This document shows, in pieces, positions 36,302-45,996 of a stretch of DNA of 64,000 nucleotides; position 1 is the stretch's first letter; each line of letters opens with the position of its first letter. The stretch covers positions 62,001 through 126,000 of the forward strand of contig JAIPJM010000002.1 in the NCBI GenBank assembly GCA_021734255.1. Reading direction: 5' to 3'. The notes beneath the pieces are model-generated. The model was not told the DNA's origin and did not search any database. It was given only the letters and a program-made list of their open reading frames with translations. Both the position numbers and the translations under genes were made by a program. The stretch comes from Fidelibacterota bacterium (lineage in GTDB: Bacteria > Fidelibacterota > UBA8477 > JABMPR01).

Positions 36302-37773
36302 TGAAATTGTCTAGAATCATAGAAAACCTGCCTGGATATGTGATGGATCAGGGTGACCTGAACACAGAGATCACTGCGGTCACTCATGATTCAAGAACGG
36401 TCTCTGAAGGCGCGCTTTTTGTCGCCCTCAAGGGAGAGCATTTCGATGGTCACAGTTTCATCCCTCAGATCATGGAAGCAGGTGCAGCTGCCCTTGTTTA
36501 TGAGGACGGCAGTGTGGGACTAGAGGCAAATTTCCCAGCGATAAGGGTCACCGATTCGCGACAGGCTCTTCCTCAGCTGGCAGCCAATTTTTATGAACAC
36601 CCCGAGCGAGCACTGAAGCTGATCGGGATCACAGGTACCAACGGTAAGACGTCCAGCAATTATTTTCTGGAGCATCTGCTGAATCGTGCTGGTTTCAAAG
36701 CAGGGCGTGTCGGAACAACGGGGGCTGCCTTTATGGATTATGCCCACGATCTGATCCATACCACACCAGAGTCCAGCGACCTGTATCAATTATTAAAAGA
36801 ATTTGTCAAGAGAGGTGCGGATTCTGCAACATTGGAAGTCTCTTCCCATGCACTTTCTCAGAATCGCGTAGATGGACTTGATTTTGATGCTGCGATCTTC
36901 TCTAACCTGACCCAGGACCACCTGGACTATCATAAATCTTTCGATGACTATCTGGCAGCGAAGCGTCAATTGTTCTTGGGTCTGAGAAAAGACGCCATTG
37001 CGCTCATCAACTCAGATGATCCGTATGCTGAGAAGATGGTCGTTGAGTGCCCGGCTCGAGTAATAACCTACGGTTTTAGTAAGACCGCAGACTATCAGGT
37101 CAAGCAGTACACTTTCAATGATCAGGGGACCCAGGTAGAATTATCCACGCCTGGTGGTGAATACACAATTCAGACCAATACCATCGGCCGATTCAATATT
37201 TATAACTTTATCAGTGCGTTCTCAACCGTTCTTGAATTAGGCGGCGATGTCCAGGCAATGATTCGCGCAGCAATGAGTCTCCCAATAGTTCCGGGGCGAC
37301 TGGAAAAAATGAACTACCCTGCACCTTTTAATGTTTTTGTTGACTATGCCCACACCCCGGATGCCATGTCAACCGTACTGGAAACACTCAAAGACGCCTA
37401 CCCTGACAGGAAGTTGATCACCGTATTTGGTTGTGGTGGAGACAGAGATCAGGGGAAGCGACCCATGATGGGTGAGATCGCAACACGTCTCTCCACCTTC
37501 GCCATCATTACCGATGACAATCCCAGAACAGAAGCACCCATGGATATCATCAATGCCATTGTGGAGGGTTGTCAGGGTAGAATGAACTATCTGGCTGTTC
37601 AGGATAGGACCCTGGCCATTCATACAGCACTTGAACGCGCTGAACCCGGTGACATCATCGCAATACTCGGGAAGGGTCATGAACCCTACCAGGAGATCAT
37701 GGGTGTACGAAAACCATTAAGTGATATGAATGTGATCAATGAATTCATGGTGAAAAATGGCTATTCAGCATAA
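36301..37773 (+). CDS. murE: UDP-MurNAc-tripeptide ligase (meso-DAP type)
   Basis: The 490-residue Mur ligase has the ATP loop GITGTNGKTSSNYFLEHLL (about residues 110-127), the substrate region HTTPESSDLYQLL, LDYHKSFDDYLAAKRQLF and the C-terminal VDYAHTPDAM. TDDNPRTEAP (about residue 405) contains the DNPR motif that selects meso-diaminopimelate, so this organism makes meso-DAP peptidoglycan. Length is normal. Its start shares a base with the ftsI stop and its end overlaps murF by 17 bp. Confidence 0.96.
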   Translation: MKLSRIIENLPGYVMDQGDLNTEITAVTHDSRTVSEGALFVALKGEHFDGHSFIPQIMEAGAAALVYEDGSVGLEANFPAIRVTDSRQALPQLAANFYEHPERALKLIGITGTNGKTSSNYFLEHLLNRAGFKAGRVGTTGAAFMDYAHDLIHTTPESSDLYQLLKEFVKRGADSATLEVSSHALSQNRVDGLDFDAAIFSNLTQDHLDYHKSFDDYLAAKRQLFLGLRKDAIALINSDDPYAEKMVVECPARVITYGFSKTADYQVKQYTFNDQGTQVELSTPGGEYTIQTNTIGRFNIYNFISAFSTVLELGGDVQAMIRAAMSLPIVPGRLEKMNYPAPFNVFVDYAHTPDAMSTVLETLKDAYPDRKLITVFGCGGDRDQGKRPMMGEIATRLSTFAIITDDNPRTEAPMDIINAIVEGCQGRMNYLAVQDRTLAIHTALERAEPGDIIAILGKGHEPYQEIMGVRKPLSDMNVINEFMVKNGYSA

Positions 37774-39124
37774 CACCATTCGATCACTTCCTGATATTCA
37801 GATCAAGGGAGCCTTCAGCTCCCCTGTCAGCGGCATTAGTATTGACACCAGAACTTTAAATGCAGGCGAGCTATTCGTAGCATTTAGTGGTGCCCAGGTG
37901 GACGGTCATGACTTTATCCCTAAAGCCATTTCCCGTGGCGCTTCAGCGGTCATGGCCTCCACCCACTGGGACGGTATTGAGACCTGGGATGCGTCAATTC
38001 CACTCATCCTTACAGAAGATTCTGTTAAAACCCTGGCCGAGCTGGCCCATGCCCACCGGATGCATTTTGACATACCGGTGATCGCCATTACCGGGACCAA
38101 TGGTAAAACCACGACAAAAAACCTCCTGGCCCATATCCTCAGGAAGAAATATCAGGTACTTTCAACTGATGGTAACTTCAATAATCATATTGGTTTGCCG
38201 ATTACCCTTCTGAACTTGAATGAGAAGCATGAATACGCGGTTCTGGAGATGGGCGCCAGTCAAAAGGGGGATATCAAATATCTCTGTGACATTGCAGCAC
38301 CAAGCCAGGGATTGATCACCAATATTAGCATGGCCCACACAGAATTCTTTCATGATGTAGACACGATCCAAAAGACCAAGGGTGAATTATTCGACTACCT
38401 GGAAGCCAATGGCGGTGAGGTTTTTGTGAATCTGGATGATGACCGGGTGGCAGAGATCGGCGCAGGAATGACCAGCAGGACCACCTTTTCCTTCACTGAG
38501 GGCGCGGACGCCGTATACAGCCTGGCTGATCCTGATCGTTTCGGAAGCTACGATATTAAATTTCAAAATACGACTGCGCATTTAAGCCACCCAGGAAAGG
38601 CTTTGGCATTGAATGCTGCCGCTGCAACTACCATCGCCCTGGGGAATGCTATCGAGATCGATACGGTCGTAGAAGCCCTGCAGGATTATCCTGGAGAACA
38701 GGGTCGCATGCAGCATGTTGAAGTCGGTTCCATCCATTTTCTCAATGATGCCTATAATGCCAACCCTGCCAGTGTCAGGCTAGGTCTTGAAACCCTGGGA
38801 TCATTAAAAATAGATGCGCGGAAGATCCTGGTCTTCGCTGATATGCTGGAATTGGGTGAACAGAGTCAGGAGCTCCACCTGGAAGTGGCTGAAATGGTAC
38901 TTGAAGCCGATTTTGATCACATCTTCCTGTATGGCATTGAGTCCATGGCCATCGCCCAACATCTGGAACTGAATAACTATACGTCCTTCTATTACAATGT
39001 AGAAAAAGCAGCAACAATTCAGCGATTTCTACGCATGGTCTCCAGTGGAGACCTGGTCTATCTCAAGGGATCAAGAGGCATGAAGCTGGAAGATTTTATT
39101 CAGGCTTATAAGGAGCGGAAATAA
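37757..39124 (+). CDS. murF: UDP-MurNAc-tripeptide:D-Ala-D-Ala ligase
   Basis: The 455-residue protein has ITGTNGKTTTKNLLAHILR (ATP loop, about residue 113), the N-terminal SIDTRTLNAGELFVAFSG, MGASQKGDIKYLCDIA and the late NDAYNANPASVRLGLE that is diagnostic of MurF. It adds D-Ala-D-Ala to the UDP-MurNAc-tripeptide made by MurE. Its presence between murE and mraY distinguishes this cluster from the usual Bacteroidetes order, where murF is elsewhere. It overlaps murE by 17 bp and mraY by one base. Confidence 0.96.
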   Translation: MAIQHNTIRSLPDIQIKGAFSSPVSGISIDTRTLNAGELFVAFSGAQVDGHDFIPKAISRGASAVMASTHWDGIETWDASIPLILTEDSVKTLAELAHAHRMHFDIPVIAITGTNGKTTTKNLLAHILRKKYQVLSTDGNFNNHIGLPITLLNLNEKHEYAVLEMGASQKGDIKYLCDIAAPSQGLITNISMAHTEFFHDVDTIQKTKGELFDYLEANGGEVFVNLDDDRVAEIGAGMTSRTTFSFTEGADAVYSLADPDRFGSYDIKFQNTTAHLSHPGKALALNAAAATTIALGNAIEIDTVVEALQDYPGEQGRMQHVEVGSIHFLNDAYNANPASVRLGLETLGSLKIDARKILVFADMLELGEQSQELHLEVAEMVLEADFDHIFLYGIESMAIAQHLELNNYTSFYYNVEKAATIQRFLRMVSSGDLVYLKGSRGMKLEDFIQAYKERK

Positions 39125-40233
39125 TGCTATATCACTTACTGGTACCACTTCAGGAGTATTTTTCAGCACTGAACATATTCAGGTATATTTCTTTTCGGTC
39201 AGCAAGTGCCGCCATGACCGCTGTTCTCTTCTCATTTATTGTCGGCCCCTGGATCATCAAAAAATTACACGATCGGCAGATCGGCGAAACGATCCGCACC
39301 AATGGACCCAAAACACATGACGTAAAGGCTGGCACACCCACCATGGGGGGGCTCATCATTATCGGTGCCATCCTGGTGCCCACCTTGCTTTTCGCCAGAC
39401 TGGATAACATTTATATCCAGATGATGATCGTTTCCACCATCTGGATGGGTATTGTCGGTTTTATTGACGATTACCTGAAAGCAGTGAAAAAGTCAAAAAA
39501 GGGACTCATCGCGCGTTATAAACTGTTGGGACAAGTCTCTCTGGGGCTGGCCTTAGGTGTCGTCATGATGCTGCACCCTGAGTTTGAAAATTTACGCACT
39601 GCTACCACATTCCCCTTCTTCAAAGATCTGGTGATCGATCTCAAAGCCTGGTGGATCTACATCCCCTTTGTCATTTTCGTCGTGACTGCTACCTCTAACT
39701 CGGTCAATCTCACTGATGGTCTGGATGGACTCGCCTCCGGTCTACTTGCAATTGCTGCTCTCGTATTCGCAGGAATCGCCTATGTCACCGGTCGAGCTGA
39801 CTTCAGTCAATATCTGAATATTATATATCTCCCGAGTGCAGGAGAGCTCACTGTCTTCTGTGCGGCCCTTATTGGAGCATCTATGGGTTTTCTCTGGTTC
39901 AACGCCCGACCGGCCGAGGTCTTCATGGGTGATACCGGATCATTAGCTTTAGGGGCCGCACTCGGAGCAGTGGCAGTTATGCTGAAGAAGGAATTTCTCC
40001 TGCCCTTTGCTGCTGGCGTCTTTATTCTGGAATCCATCTCCGTGATACTGCAGGTCAATTATTTTCGATACACAAAAAGGAAATATGGCGAGGGCCGACG
40101 TCTACTGAGGATGGCCCCTATCCATCACCATTTCGAACTCAAAGGCTGGGATGAGAACAAAGTTGTGATCCGTTTCTGGATCATCGGGATCATGTTCGCC
40201 TTACTCACACTGACAACATTCAAGATCAGGTAA
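39124..40233 (+). CDS. mraY: Phospho-MurNAc-pentapeptide translocase
   Basis: The 369-residue, roughly ten-helix membrane enzyme makes lipid I from UDP-MurNAc-pentapeptide and undecaprenyl phosphate. Signature segments: KAGTPTMGGLII, GFIDDYLKA with the catalytic aspartates, NSVNLTDGLDGLASGL, FMGDTGSLALGA and the closing RMAPIHHHFELKGW. These are full-length and intact. It starts within the murF stop (TAATG) and lies 2 bp before murD. Confidence 0.97.
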   Translation: MLYHLLVPLQEYFSALNIFRYISFRSASAAMTAVLFSFIVGPWIIKKLHDRQIGETIRTNGPKTHDVKAGTPTMGGLIIIGAILVPTLLFARLDNIYIQMMIVSTIWMGIVGFIDDYLKAVKKSKKGLIARYKLLGQVSLGLALGVVMMLHPEFENLRTATTFPFFKDLVIDLKAWWIYIPFVIFVVTATSNSVNLTDGLDGLASGLLAIAALVFAGIAYVTGRADFSQYLNIIYLPSAGELTVFCAALIGASMGFLWFNARPAEVFMGDTGSLALGAALGAVAVMLKKEFLLPFAAGVFILESISVILQVNYFRYTKRKYGEGRRLLRMAPIHHHFELKGWDENKVVIRFWIIGIMFALLTLTTFKIR

Positions 40234-40235
40234 TC

Positions 40236-41612
40236 GTGGAAGCATTGAATTTAAATAATAAAAAAGTAACGATACTGGGTAGCCAGCGCTCAGCCATGGG
40301 TGCAGCTCGCCTGCTCAGTCATTTTGGCGCCAAGATCCTGGTCAGCGAATTGGATGCTGATCAGTTCACGGCTGAAAAACGGCATGTATTGGCTGATATT
40401 GGGGCTGAGTTCGAGTTCGGCTACCATTCTGAGGACGTCATGGACTGTGAATTTGTGGTCGTGAGTCCAGGTATCCCTGAAAACGTTGACATCATCCAAA
40501 AGCTCAGAGCCAAAGGAATACCCATTTATTCTGAGATCGAGGTCACTTCCTGGTTTATCGATGCACCTTGCATTGCTGTCACCGGATCCAACGGTAAGAC
40601 CACAACAGTTAACCTCATTGACCATCTGCTTACCACCGCAGGCTATGACAGCTATTTGGGAGGGAACGTGGGGGTGGCTGCTTCCGAAGTTCTCCTGGAT
40701 AGTTTGAATGATAAAGCTGAGAAGCCGATCTTCGTCCTAGAGGTGAGTAGCTTTCAGCTGGATAACATCGATCGCTTTAAACCAGATGTTGGTGTCATCT
40801 TGAACCTTACACCTGATCATCTGGATCGTTATCCAAGCCTGAGTGCCTATTACGAGTCCAAATTAGGGATGCTCAAGAATTTGGATGAGCATTCGGTTGC
40901 TGTTCTCAATCAGGATGATGAGGAATTGATGAAGCGCGATATTCATTTTGAGCGCACCCGATTTTTTGCTGTGAATTCTCAGACAGGAGCTGATGCAATG
41001 CTGGCTGAGGGTATCCTGGGAATAATGAAGACAGAGGGCTGGACGCCGATCATGCCTGCCAAAGCACTTCCCCTGCCTGGGAAGCACAATTTAAGTAACG
41101 CCCTGGCCGCTGTGGCTGCCGTCCTGGAATACATCGATGATCCAGCTGTGTTGGCTCAGGGACTGATGACATTCTCAGCTGTCCCCCATCGTATTGAATA
41201 TATTGGAAAAGTGAATGGTGTCCGCTGTTACAATGACTCCAAAGCAACCAACATTGCCTCAGCAGAAGTTGCGATCAGCAGTTTCAACCAACCGCTCTGG
41301 CTCATTCTGGGAGGCAAGGACAAGGGTGGTGATTTTACCCAGCTCCTGCCTTTACTGGAGGAAAAGGCTAGAGGAGTCCTCCTGGTTGGTGCGGCAGCTG
41401 AACTCATTGAATCCCAGCTTGGTCATAGTATCCCGGTGAAAGTTTTTGAGACCATTGATGAAGCAGTGGACCATTGTTTCGATCATTCTGAAGATGGAGA
41501 TGTGCTGCTACTCTCACCAGCCTGTGCCAGCTTTGATCAGTTCCAGGGCTATGAGGCGCGTGGCGATCATTTTCGCTCCCTGGTTACCAAACGGGAAGGC
41601 TGGTCAAAATGA
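40236..41612 (+). CDS. murD: UDP-MurNAc-L-alanine:D-glutamate ligase
   Basis: The 458-residue Mur ligase opens with a Rossmann domain (KKVTILGSQRSAMGAARLLS), then AVTGSNGKTTTVNLIDHLL (ATP loop, about residue 110), EVSSFQLDNIDRFKPD and CYNDSKATN. In MurD the first domain usually shows G.G.SG; here LGSQRSAMGAA takes its place. It adds D-Glu to UDP-MurNAc-L-Ala. The start codon is GTG at 40236. The end overlaps ftsW by 4 bp. Confidence 0.95.
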   Translation: MEALNLNNKKVTILGSQRSAMGAARLLSHFGAKILVSELDADQFTAEKRHVLADIGAEFEFGYHSEDVMDCEFVVVSPGIPENVDIIQKLRAKGIPIYSEIEVTSWFIDAPCIAVTGSNGKTTTVNLIDHLLTTAGYDSYLGGNVGVAASEVLLDSLNDKAEKPIFVLEVSSFQLDNIDRFKPDVGVILNLTPDHLDRYPSLSAYYESKLGMLKNLDEHSVAVLNQDDEELMKRDIHFERTRFFAVNSQTGADAMLAEGILGIMKTEGWTPIMPAKALPLPGKHNLSNALAAVAAVLEYIDDPAVLAQGLMTFSAVPHRIEYIGKVNGVRCYNDSKATNIASAEVAISSFNQPLWLILGGKDKGGDFTQLLPLLEEKARGVLLVGAAAELIESQLGHSIPVKVFETIDEAVDHCFDHSEDGDVLLLSPACASFDQFQGYEARGDHFRSLVTKREGWSK

Positions 41613-42733
41613 ACCGTTTCCATTTAGATAAAGTGCTATTCATCATCGTTATGATCCTCTTTGTTGCCGGATCGGTGGTTATGTATTCAGCCTCCACCTC
41701 GCAGCATGCAGATTCGGCCCACTATCTGAAGCGCCATTTGATGAACGGCAGCATCGCCATCATGATCGGGATGGTCTTCTCAAGATTCCCACATCAATAC
41801 TTTCGTTCTCTGCGCTACCTCATTCTTATCGGCATCTACGTACTGCTGATCGGTGTACTGGTCAACAATAAGATGAATAATATCAGCCACCCTGCCAGAT
41901 GGCTCTACCTTGGTGGATTCAGCATCCAGGTAGCTGATTTTGTTCGCCTTGGAATGATCATATTCATCGCCGACTACCTCCATCGGAAACAGCAGGAGCT
42001 TCACGATTTCAAGACGAATATTCTTCCCATTTTCATACTGGTGGCTTCCGTGGTCGGTCTCATCGCCATCCAGCCAGATCTTTCTTCCTCTTTAATGATC
42101 ATGATGCTTTCGCTGATCCTCTTCTATCTGGGCAACGTGCAGATCAGTCACATATCGGGTTTATTATCCCTTGGGTCCATTACTGCTATCCTCTACGCCT
42201 GGAATAATGCCTACATGTGGCAACGCATCCTGACCTTCATGAATGAAAATGTGGATGTGGCAAACGACGGATTCCAGGTTCACCACTCACTCATGGGCCT
42301 CGCTCATGGCGGAATTGGTGGTGTTGGTCTCGGTAACAGCTATGTTAAGGCTTTGTTCCTCCCAGAACCACATACCGATTTCGTTTTTAGCATTCTCGGT
42401 GAAGAGTTCGGTTTCATCGGCTCATTTATTTTCCTTTTTCTTTACTTATTGATGTTTCTGAGAGGATTGCGCATTGCCAGAAATTCTGCTGATTTCTTTA
42501 GCATGTTGCTGGCCATCGGCATCAGTTTCTCTCTATTCAGTTTTGCCATGGTCAATATTGGTGTCGTAACCGGTTTTCTCCCGGTTACCGGCCTGCCGCT
42601 ACCCCTTATCTCCTACGGGGGTTCAAATTTGCTGATCACAGCCATTATGCTCGGCATTTTGTTCAATATTTCCTCCTATAACGAATCGGGTAAGATCATG
42701 TCCCATGAAAGGATGTTGAACGTTGATTTCTGA
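41609..42733 (+). CDS. ftsW: Septal peptidoglycan glycosyltransferase (SEDS family)
   Basis: The 374-residue SEDS protein has about ten helices. HPARWLYLGGFSIQVADFVRL is the conserved substrate segment, DLSSSLMIMMLS lies mid-protein, and PVTGLPLPLISYGGSNLL is the classic FtsW/RodA/SpoVE signature near the C-terminus. Position between murD and murG identifies it as FtsW rather than RodA. It polymerises septal lipid II with FtsI. ATGA overlap with murD; overlaps murG by 11 bp. Confidence 0.95.
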   Translation: MNRFHLDKVLFIIVMILFVAGSVVMYSASTSQHADSAHYLKRHLMNGSIAIMIGMVFSRFPHQYFRSLRYLILIGIYVLLIGVLVNNKMNNISHPARWLYLGGFSIQVADFVRLGMIIFIADYLHRKQQELHDFKTNILPIFILVASVVGLIAIQPDLSSSLMIMMLSLILFYLGNVQISHISGLLSLGSITAILYAWNNAYMWQRILTFMNENVDVANDGFQVHHSLMGLAHGGIGGVGLGNSYVKALFLPEPHTDFVFSILGEEFGFIGSFIFLFLYLLMFLRGLRIARNSADFFSMLLAIGISFSLFSFAMVNIGVVTGFLPVTGLPLPLISYGGSNLLITAIMLGILFNISSYNESGKIMSHERMLNVDF

Positions 42734-43877
42734 TACCAGAAAACATACGCTGCGCGTCGCCATAGCCGGTGGCGGTACTGGCGGCCATATTATTCCAGCA
42801 CTGGCGATCGCGGAGGATCTGCAGCGCAGAATTGGAACGCATGCGATCTTCTCTGATATCGAATTTTTATTCTTCGGAAGTGATTATGGGATGGAGAATA
42901 AAATAATCCCTGAGGCTGGTTTCTCATTGAAGACCTTGCCCATTCGTGGTCTCTCCCGCTCGATCTCATCAACAGGTCTCAAGCACAATCTATTATTACC
43001 CTTCCGCATGGTACGCTCCATTGCAATGGCCAATAAAGCACTGCGAGAATTCAAGCCTCACATTCTGCTTGGAACCGGTGGTTATGCCAGTGCCGTACCT
43101 GTGCGTCAGGCGCTACGAAATCATATCCCTGTGGTTCTGCAGGAACAGAATAGCTATCCCGGAATGGTCACCCGGCTATTTGCGGTAAAGGCCGCTCAGG
43201 TCTTTCTCACCTATGAAGATGCCAGACAATACCTCTCTGGTGCAAATACCCTGATGACTGGAAATCCAGTCAGACATACCCTTCAGGGCAGTGATCGAAA
43301 GGAAGCTGCAGCATATTTTGACCTCAAAGCATCCCTACCCACCCTATTTATACTGGGTGGATCTCAGGGTGCCCGGGCCATCAATCACCATTTTGTTGAA
43401 CGCATTTCGCGCTATCTGGAAAAGCTGGATATCCAGGTTCTCTGGCAGACCGGGAAGCCTGATTTTGAATACTGTCAGCGCCATGTGGGGACAAATAACA
43501 AGATCAGCCTGGTTCCGTTTATCAAGGATATGTCCAAAGCCTATTCCCTGGCTGATCTCATGGTCTGCAGAGCAGGCGCCATGACCTTGACCGAGATCAA
43601 TCATTTCGGATTGCCTGCTATTCTCATTCCCCTACCGAGTGCGGCAGGGAATCATCAGGAACATAATGCACGGAGCCAGGAAAAGGCGGGTGCAGCGAGG
43701 GTCGTTCTAGAGAGTGAATTGGCTGAGGGAGCATTTCTACCCCTCTTGGCGGACATTTTTACGAACAAGGACAAACTATCAGAGATGATGAAAGCGTCAA
43801 AGGCTCTGCAAAGAGCGGATGCTTCCAAAGACATCTGTGACAATATCATCAGGATCGTGACCACAAGTGGCAACTAG
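42723..43877 (+). CDS. murG: UDP-GlcNAc:lipid I GlcNAc transferase
   Basis: The 384-residue GT28 enzyme has the G-loop AIAGGGTGGHIIPALAIAED, then GTGGYASAVP, LQEQNSYPGMVTRLFA, FILGGSQGARAIN, and VCRAGAMTLTEI with the donor-binding residues. It adds GlcNAc to lipid I on the inner face of the membrane to give lipid II. The reading frame opens with a TTG at 42723, inside the ftsW 3' end; no ATG or GTG lies between it and the G-loop. Confidence 0.95.
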   Translation: MISDTRKHTLRVAIAGGGTGGHIIPALAIAEDLQRRIGTHAIFSDIEFLFFGSDYGMENKIIPEAGFSLKTLPIRGLSRSISSTGLKHNLLLPFRMVRSIAMANKALREFKPHILLGTGGYASAVPVRQALRNHIPVVLQEQNSYPGMVTRLFAVKAAQVFLTYEDARQYLSGANTLMTGNPVRHTLQGSDRKEAAAYFDLKASLPTLFILGGSQGARAINHHFVERISRYLEKLDIQVLWQTGKPDFEYCQRHVGTNNKISLVPFIKDMSKAYSLADLMVCRAGAMTLTEINHFGLPAILIPLPSAAGNHQEHNARSQEKAGAARVVLESELAEGAFLPLLADIFTNKDKLSEMMKASKALQRADASKDICDNIIRIVTTSGN

Positions 43878-45225
43878 AGCAGAACATATACATTTTGTAG
43901 GCATTGGTGGCATCGGTATGAGTGCCCTGGCCCTGCTATTGAGCCGACAGGGCAAGCAGGTGTCTGGAACCGATCGAACGGACAGTGTTTTGCTTGATTC
44001 ACTCCGTAAAGCAGGGATTGATATCACTATCGGTCACTCGGCCGCTGCAGTGGAGGGAGCAGATCTGCTCGTGTACTCCAGCGCCATAAAAGCTGACAAT
44101 CCAGAACGTGTCTATGCACACTCAAACGGTATTCCAGAGATCCGTCGCGCAGAAATGCTGGGACAGATCGCCAGGGCATACCAGCATACGGTAGCGATTG
44201 CTGGTACCCATGGCAAAACAACGACAACGGGTATGTGCGGACAGATCCTTATTGAAGCAGGACTCGATCCCAGCATTCTGGTCGGTGGAATTCTCCCAAA
44301 TCTGGATTCAAACCTGCGACTCGGCGCTCTTGACACAATTGTTGTTGAAGCAGATGAGTATGATCGCTCCTTCCTGGCCCTCAGCCCAGATCGAATTCTC
44401 GTCACAACACTTGAAGCAGATCATCTGGATATCTATAAGGATCTCCAGGATGTGAGAGACACATTCTTTCAATTCATATCCAAGCTAGATGAAGATAGTA
44501 TTCTCATTCTCGCCGGCGATGACCAGGAGTTGCGGGATCTGGGAAGCAGAAGTCCCATTCCCCCTATCTACTATGGTGTTTCAAAATCCGTAGACTATCA
44601 GGCGACGAATATCAAAAACGACACTTTTTCCAGTCAGTTCACCGTCGTGCATGGCGGCCGGGAACTGGGGACAATAAAGCTTAATATGCCTGGCATCCAC
44701 AATATTCTTAATGCTTTAGGATCATTATCCATGAGCATGGAAATGGGGATCGAGTTCGCAGCCATCAAACAAGGCCTGGAATCTTTTCAGGGGGTGGAGC
44801 GTCGCTTCGAGCGGAAGGGAACGCTGAATGGTGTCCTGTTCGTCGACGACTATGCCCACCATCCCTCAGAAGTGGCCGCAACGCTCAAGGCAGCTCAGAA
44901 CGGATGGCCAGATTCAAGGATCATCGCGGTATTTCAACCCCATCTCTATTCACGTACAAGAGATTTTGCCCCTGAATTTGCAGAGGCGCTGCAGATCGCT
45001 GACCTGGCTATTGTCACCGATATCTATCCTGCCAGAGAAAAACCAATACTCGGTGTTGATTCTCGCTTGATCACCGATAGCAGCCAGACCTTATTGCTCA
45101 AACCTACCATGCAAGATGTTCTGCAGTTCCTGGAAGGTGAACTTCAGGAAAACGATATCCTCATTACGCTGGGCGCCGGTGATATCTGGAAGCTGCATGA
45201 GCTGTTTTTAAAGGGAAATAGCTAA
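43867..45225 (+). CDS. murC: UDP-MurNAc:L-alanine ligase
   Basis: The 452-residue Mur ligase opens HIHFVGIGGIGMSALALLLS-type (HFVGIGGIGMSALAL), then AGTHGKTTTTGMCGQIL (ATP loop), VVEADEYDRSFL, LEADHLDIY, and VDDYAHHPSEVAATL, all typical of MurC. It adds the first L-Ala to UDP-MurNAc. Start is GTG at 43867 within the end of murG. ftsQ follows with no gap; murB and ddl, which often sit between murC and ftsQ, are absent. Confidence 0.96.
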   Translation: MATRAEHIHFVGIGGIGMSALALLLSRQGKQVSGTDRTDSVLLDSLRKAGIDITIGHSAAAVEGADLLVYSSAIKADNPERVYAHSNGIPEIRRAEMLGQIARAYQHTVAIAGTHGKTTTTGMCGQILIEAGLDPSILVGGILPNLDSNLRLGALDTIVVEADEYDRSFLALSPDRILVTTLEADHLDIYKDLQDVRDTFFQFISKLDEDSILILAGDDQELRDLGSRSPIPPIYYGVSKSVDYQATNIKNDTFSSQFTVVHGGRELGTIKLNMPGIHNILNALGSLSMSMEMGIEFAAIKQGLESFQGVERRFERKGTLNGVLFVDDYAHHPSEVAATLKAAQNGWPDSRIIAVFQPHLYSRTRDFAPEFAEALQIADLAIVTDIYPAREKPILGVDSRLITDSSQTLLLKPTMQDVLQFLEGELQENDILITLGAGDIWKLHELFLKGNS

Positions 45226-45996
45226 ATGGCCCGCAAACAGATATATAAGATCCCTCTGCTGAGCTGGCTTTTCAGTGCTGGCTTATTGCTGGTGATGCTC
45301 AGTCTAAGTGCGCTGAGTCTCGGCTATGCTAATTTTCTTCAGGCGGACGCTGTGAAGACCATCGAATTGTATGGTCAGCGAACCATGAGTCCAGAGCGGG
45401 TCAAACGTTTGACAGATGCCTACCTTGGCCAGCCGCTTCATGCGCTTGATGTGGCCAGGATTCAGGAGAGTTTCCTCGAATATCCGCTTATCAGAAATGC
45501 CAAAGTGAGTCGAGAGTATCCCAATAAACTCAATATCTACCTCTACGATGTGCTTCCTGTGGCTTATTTCATTCTGGATGGAAAATTTTATACGCTGGAC
45601 GAAAAGACGACCCTACTCCCCCTCCCAGATAAGGGGATGCTATACAATCTACCGATCATCACAGGTGCCCAGATGGATGCACGTTCGACCAACATCGGCG
45701 AAGCGCTTCAGGATGAGACGGTCACAATGCTGGTAGATTACTTAAAGATCTTACGTAAAGAACATCAGGGTATTTATCTGGATATTTCAGAGATTTCCTA
45801 TGACAAACGGGGCATCCGACTCATTTCTGCTGAACATGGTACCACCGTTTTAGTGGGCAGTGAGGAAGATGCACATCTTAGCACAAAAATTTTAGCACAG
45901 TTCATCTCAGGAGATTCGGAGGCTGGGATCATCAGCCCCTATGACTATATCGATCTTCGTTATGACCGACAGGTGATTGTAAAGGAGCGGAAATAA
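45226..45996 (+). CDS. ftsQ: FtsQ-like division protein with POTRA domain
   Basis: The 256-residue bitopic protein has a short basic cytoplasmic end, a membrane helix (about residues 13-36, LFSAGLLLVMLSLSALSLGY), a POTRA domain (about 42-112, VKTIELYGQRTMSPERVKRL to REYPNKLNIYLYDVLPVAYF) and an FtsQ/DivIB beta domain. It recruits FtsL, FtsI and FtsW to the septum. The family is poorly conserved; position between murC and ftsA supports the call. It fits its neighbours exactly, with no intergenic bases on either side. Confidence 0.9.
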   Translation: MARKQIYKIPLLSWLFSAGLLLVMLSLSALSLGYANFLQADAVKTIELYGQRTMSPERVKRLTDAYLGQPLHALDVARIQESFLEYPLIRNAKVSREYPNKLNIYLYDVLPVAYFILDGKFYTLDEKTTLLPLPDKGMLYNLPIITGAQMDARSTNIGEALQDETVTMLVDYLKILRKEHQGIYLDISEISYDKRGIRLISAEHGTTVLVGSEEDAHLSTKILAQFISGDSEAGIISPYDYIDLRYDRQVIVKERK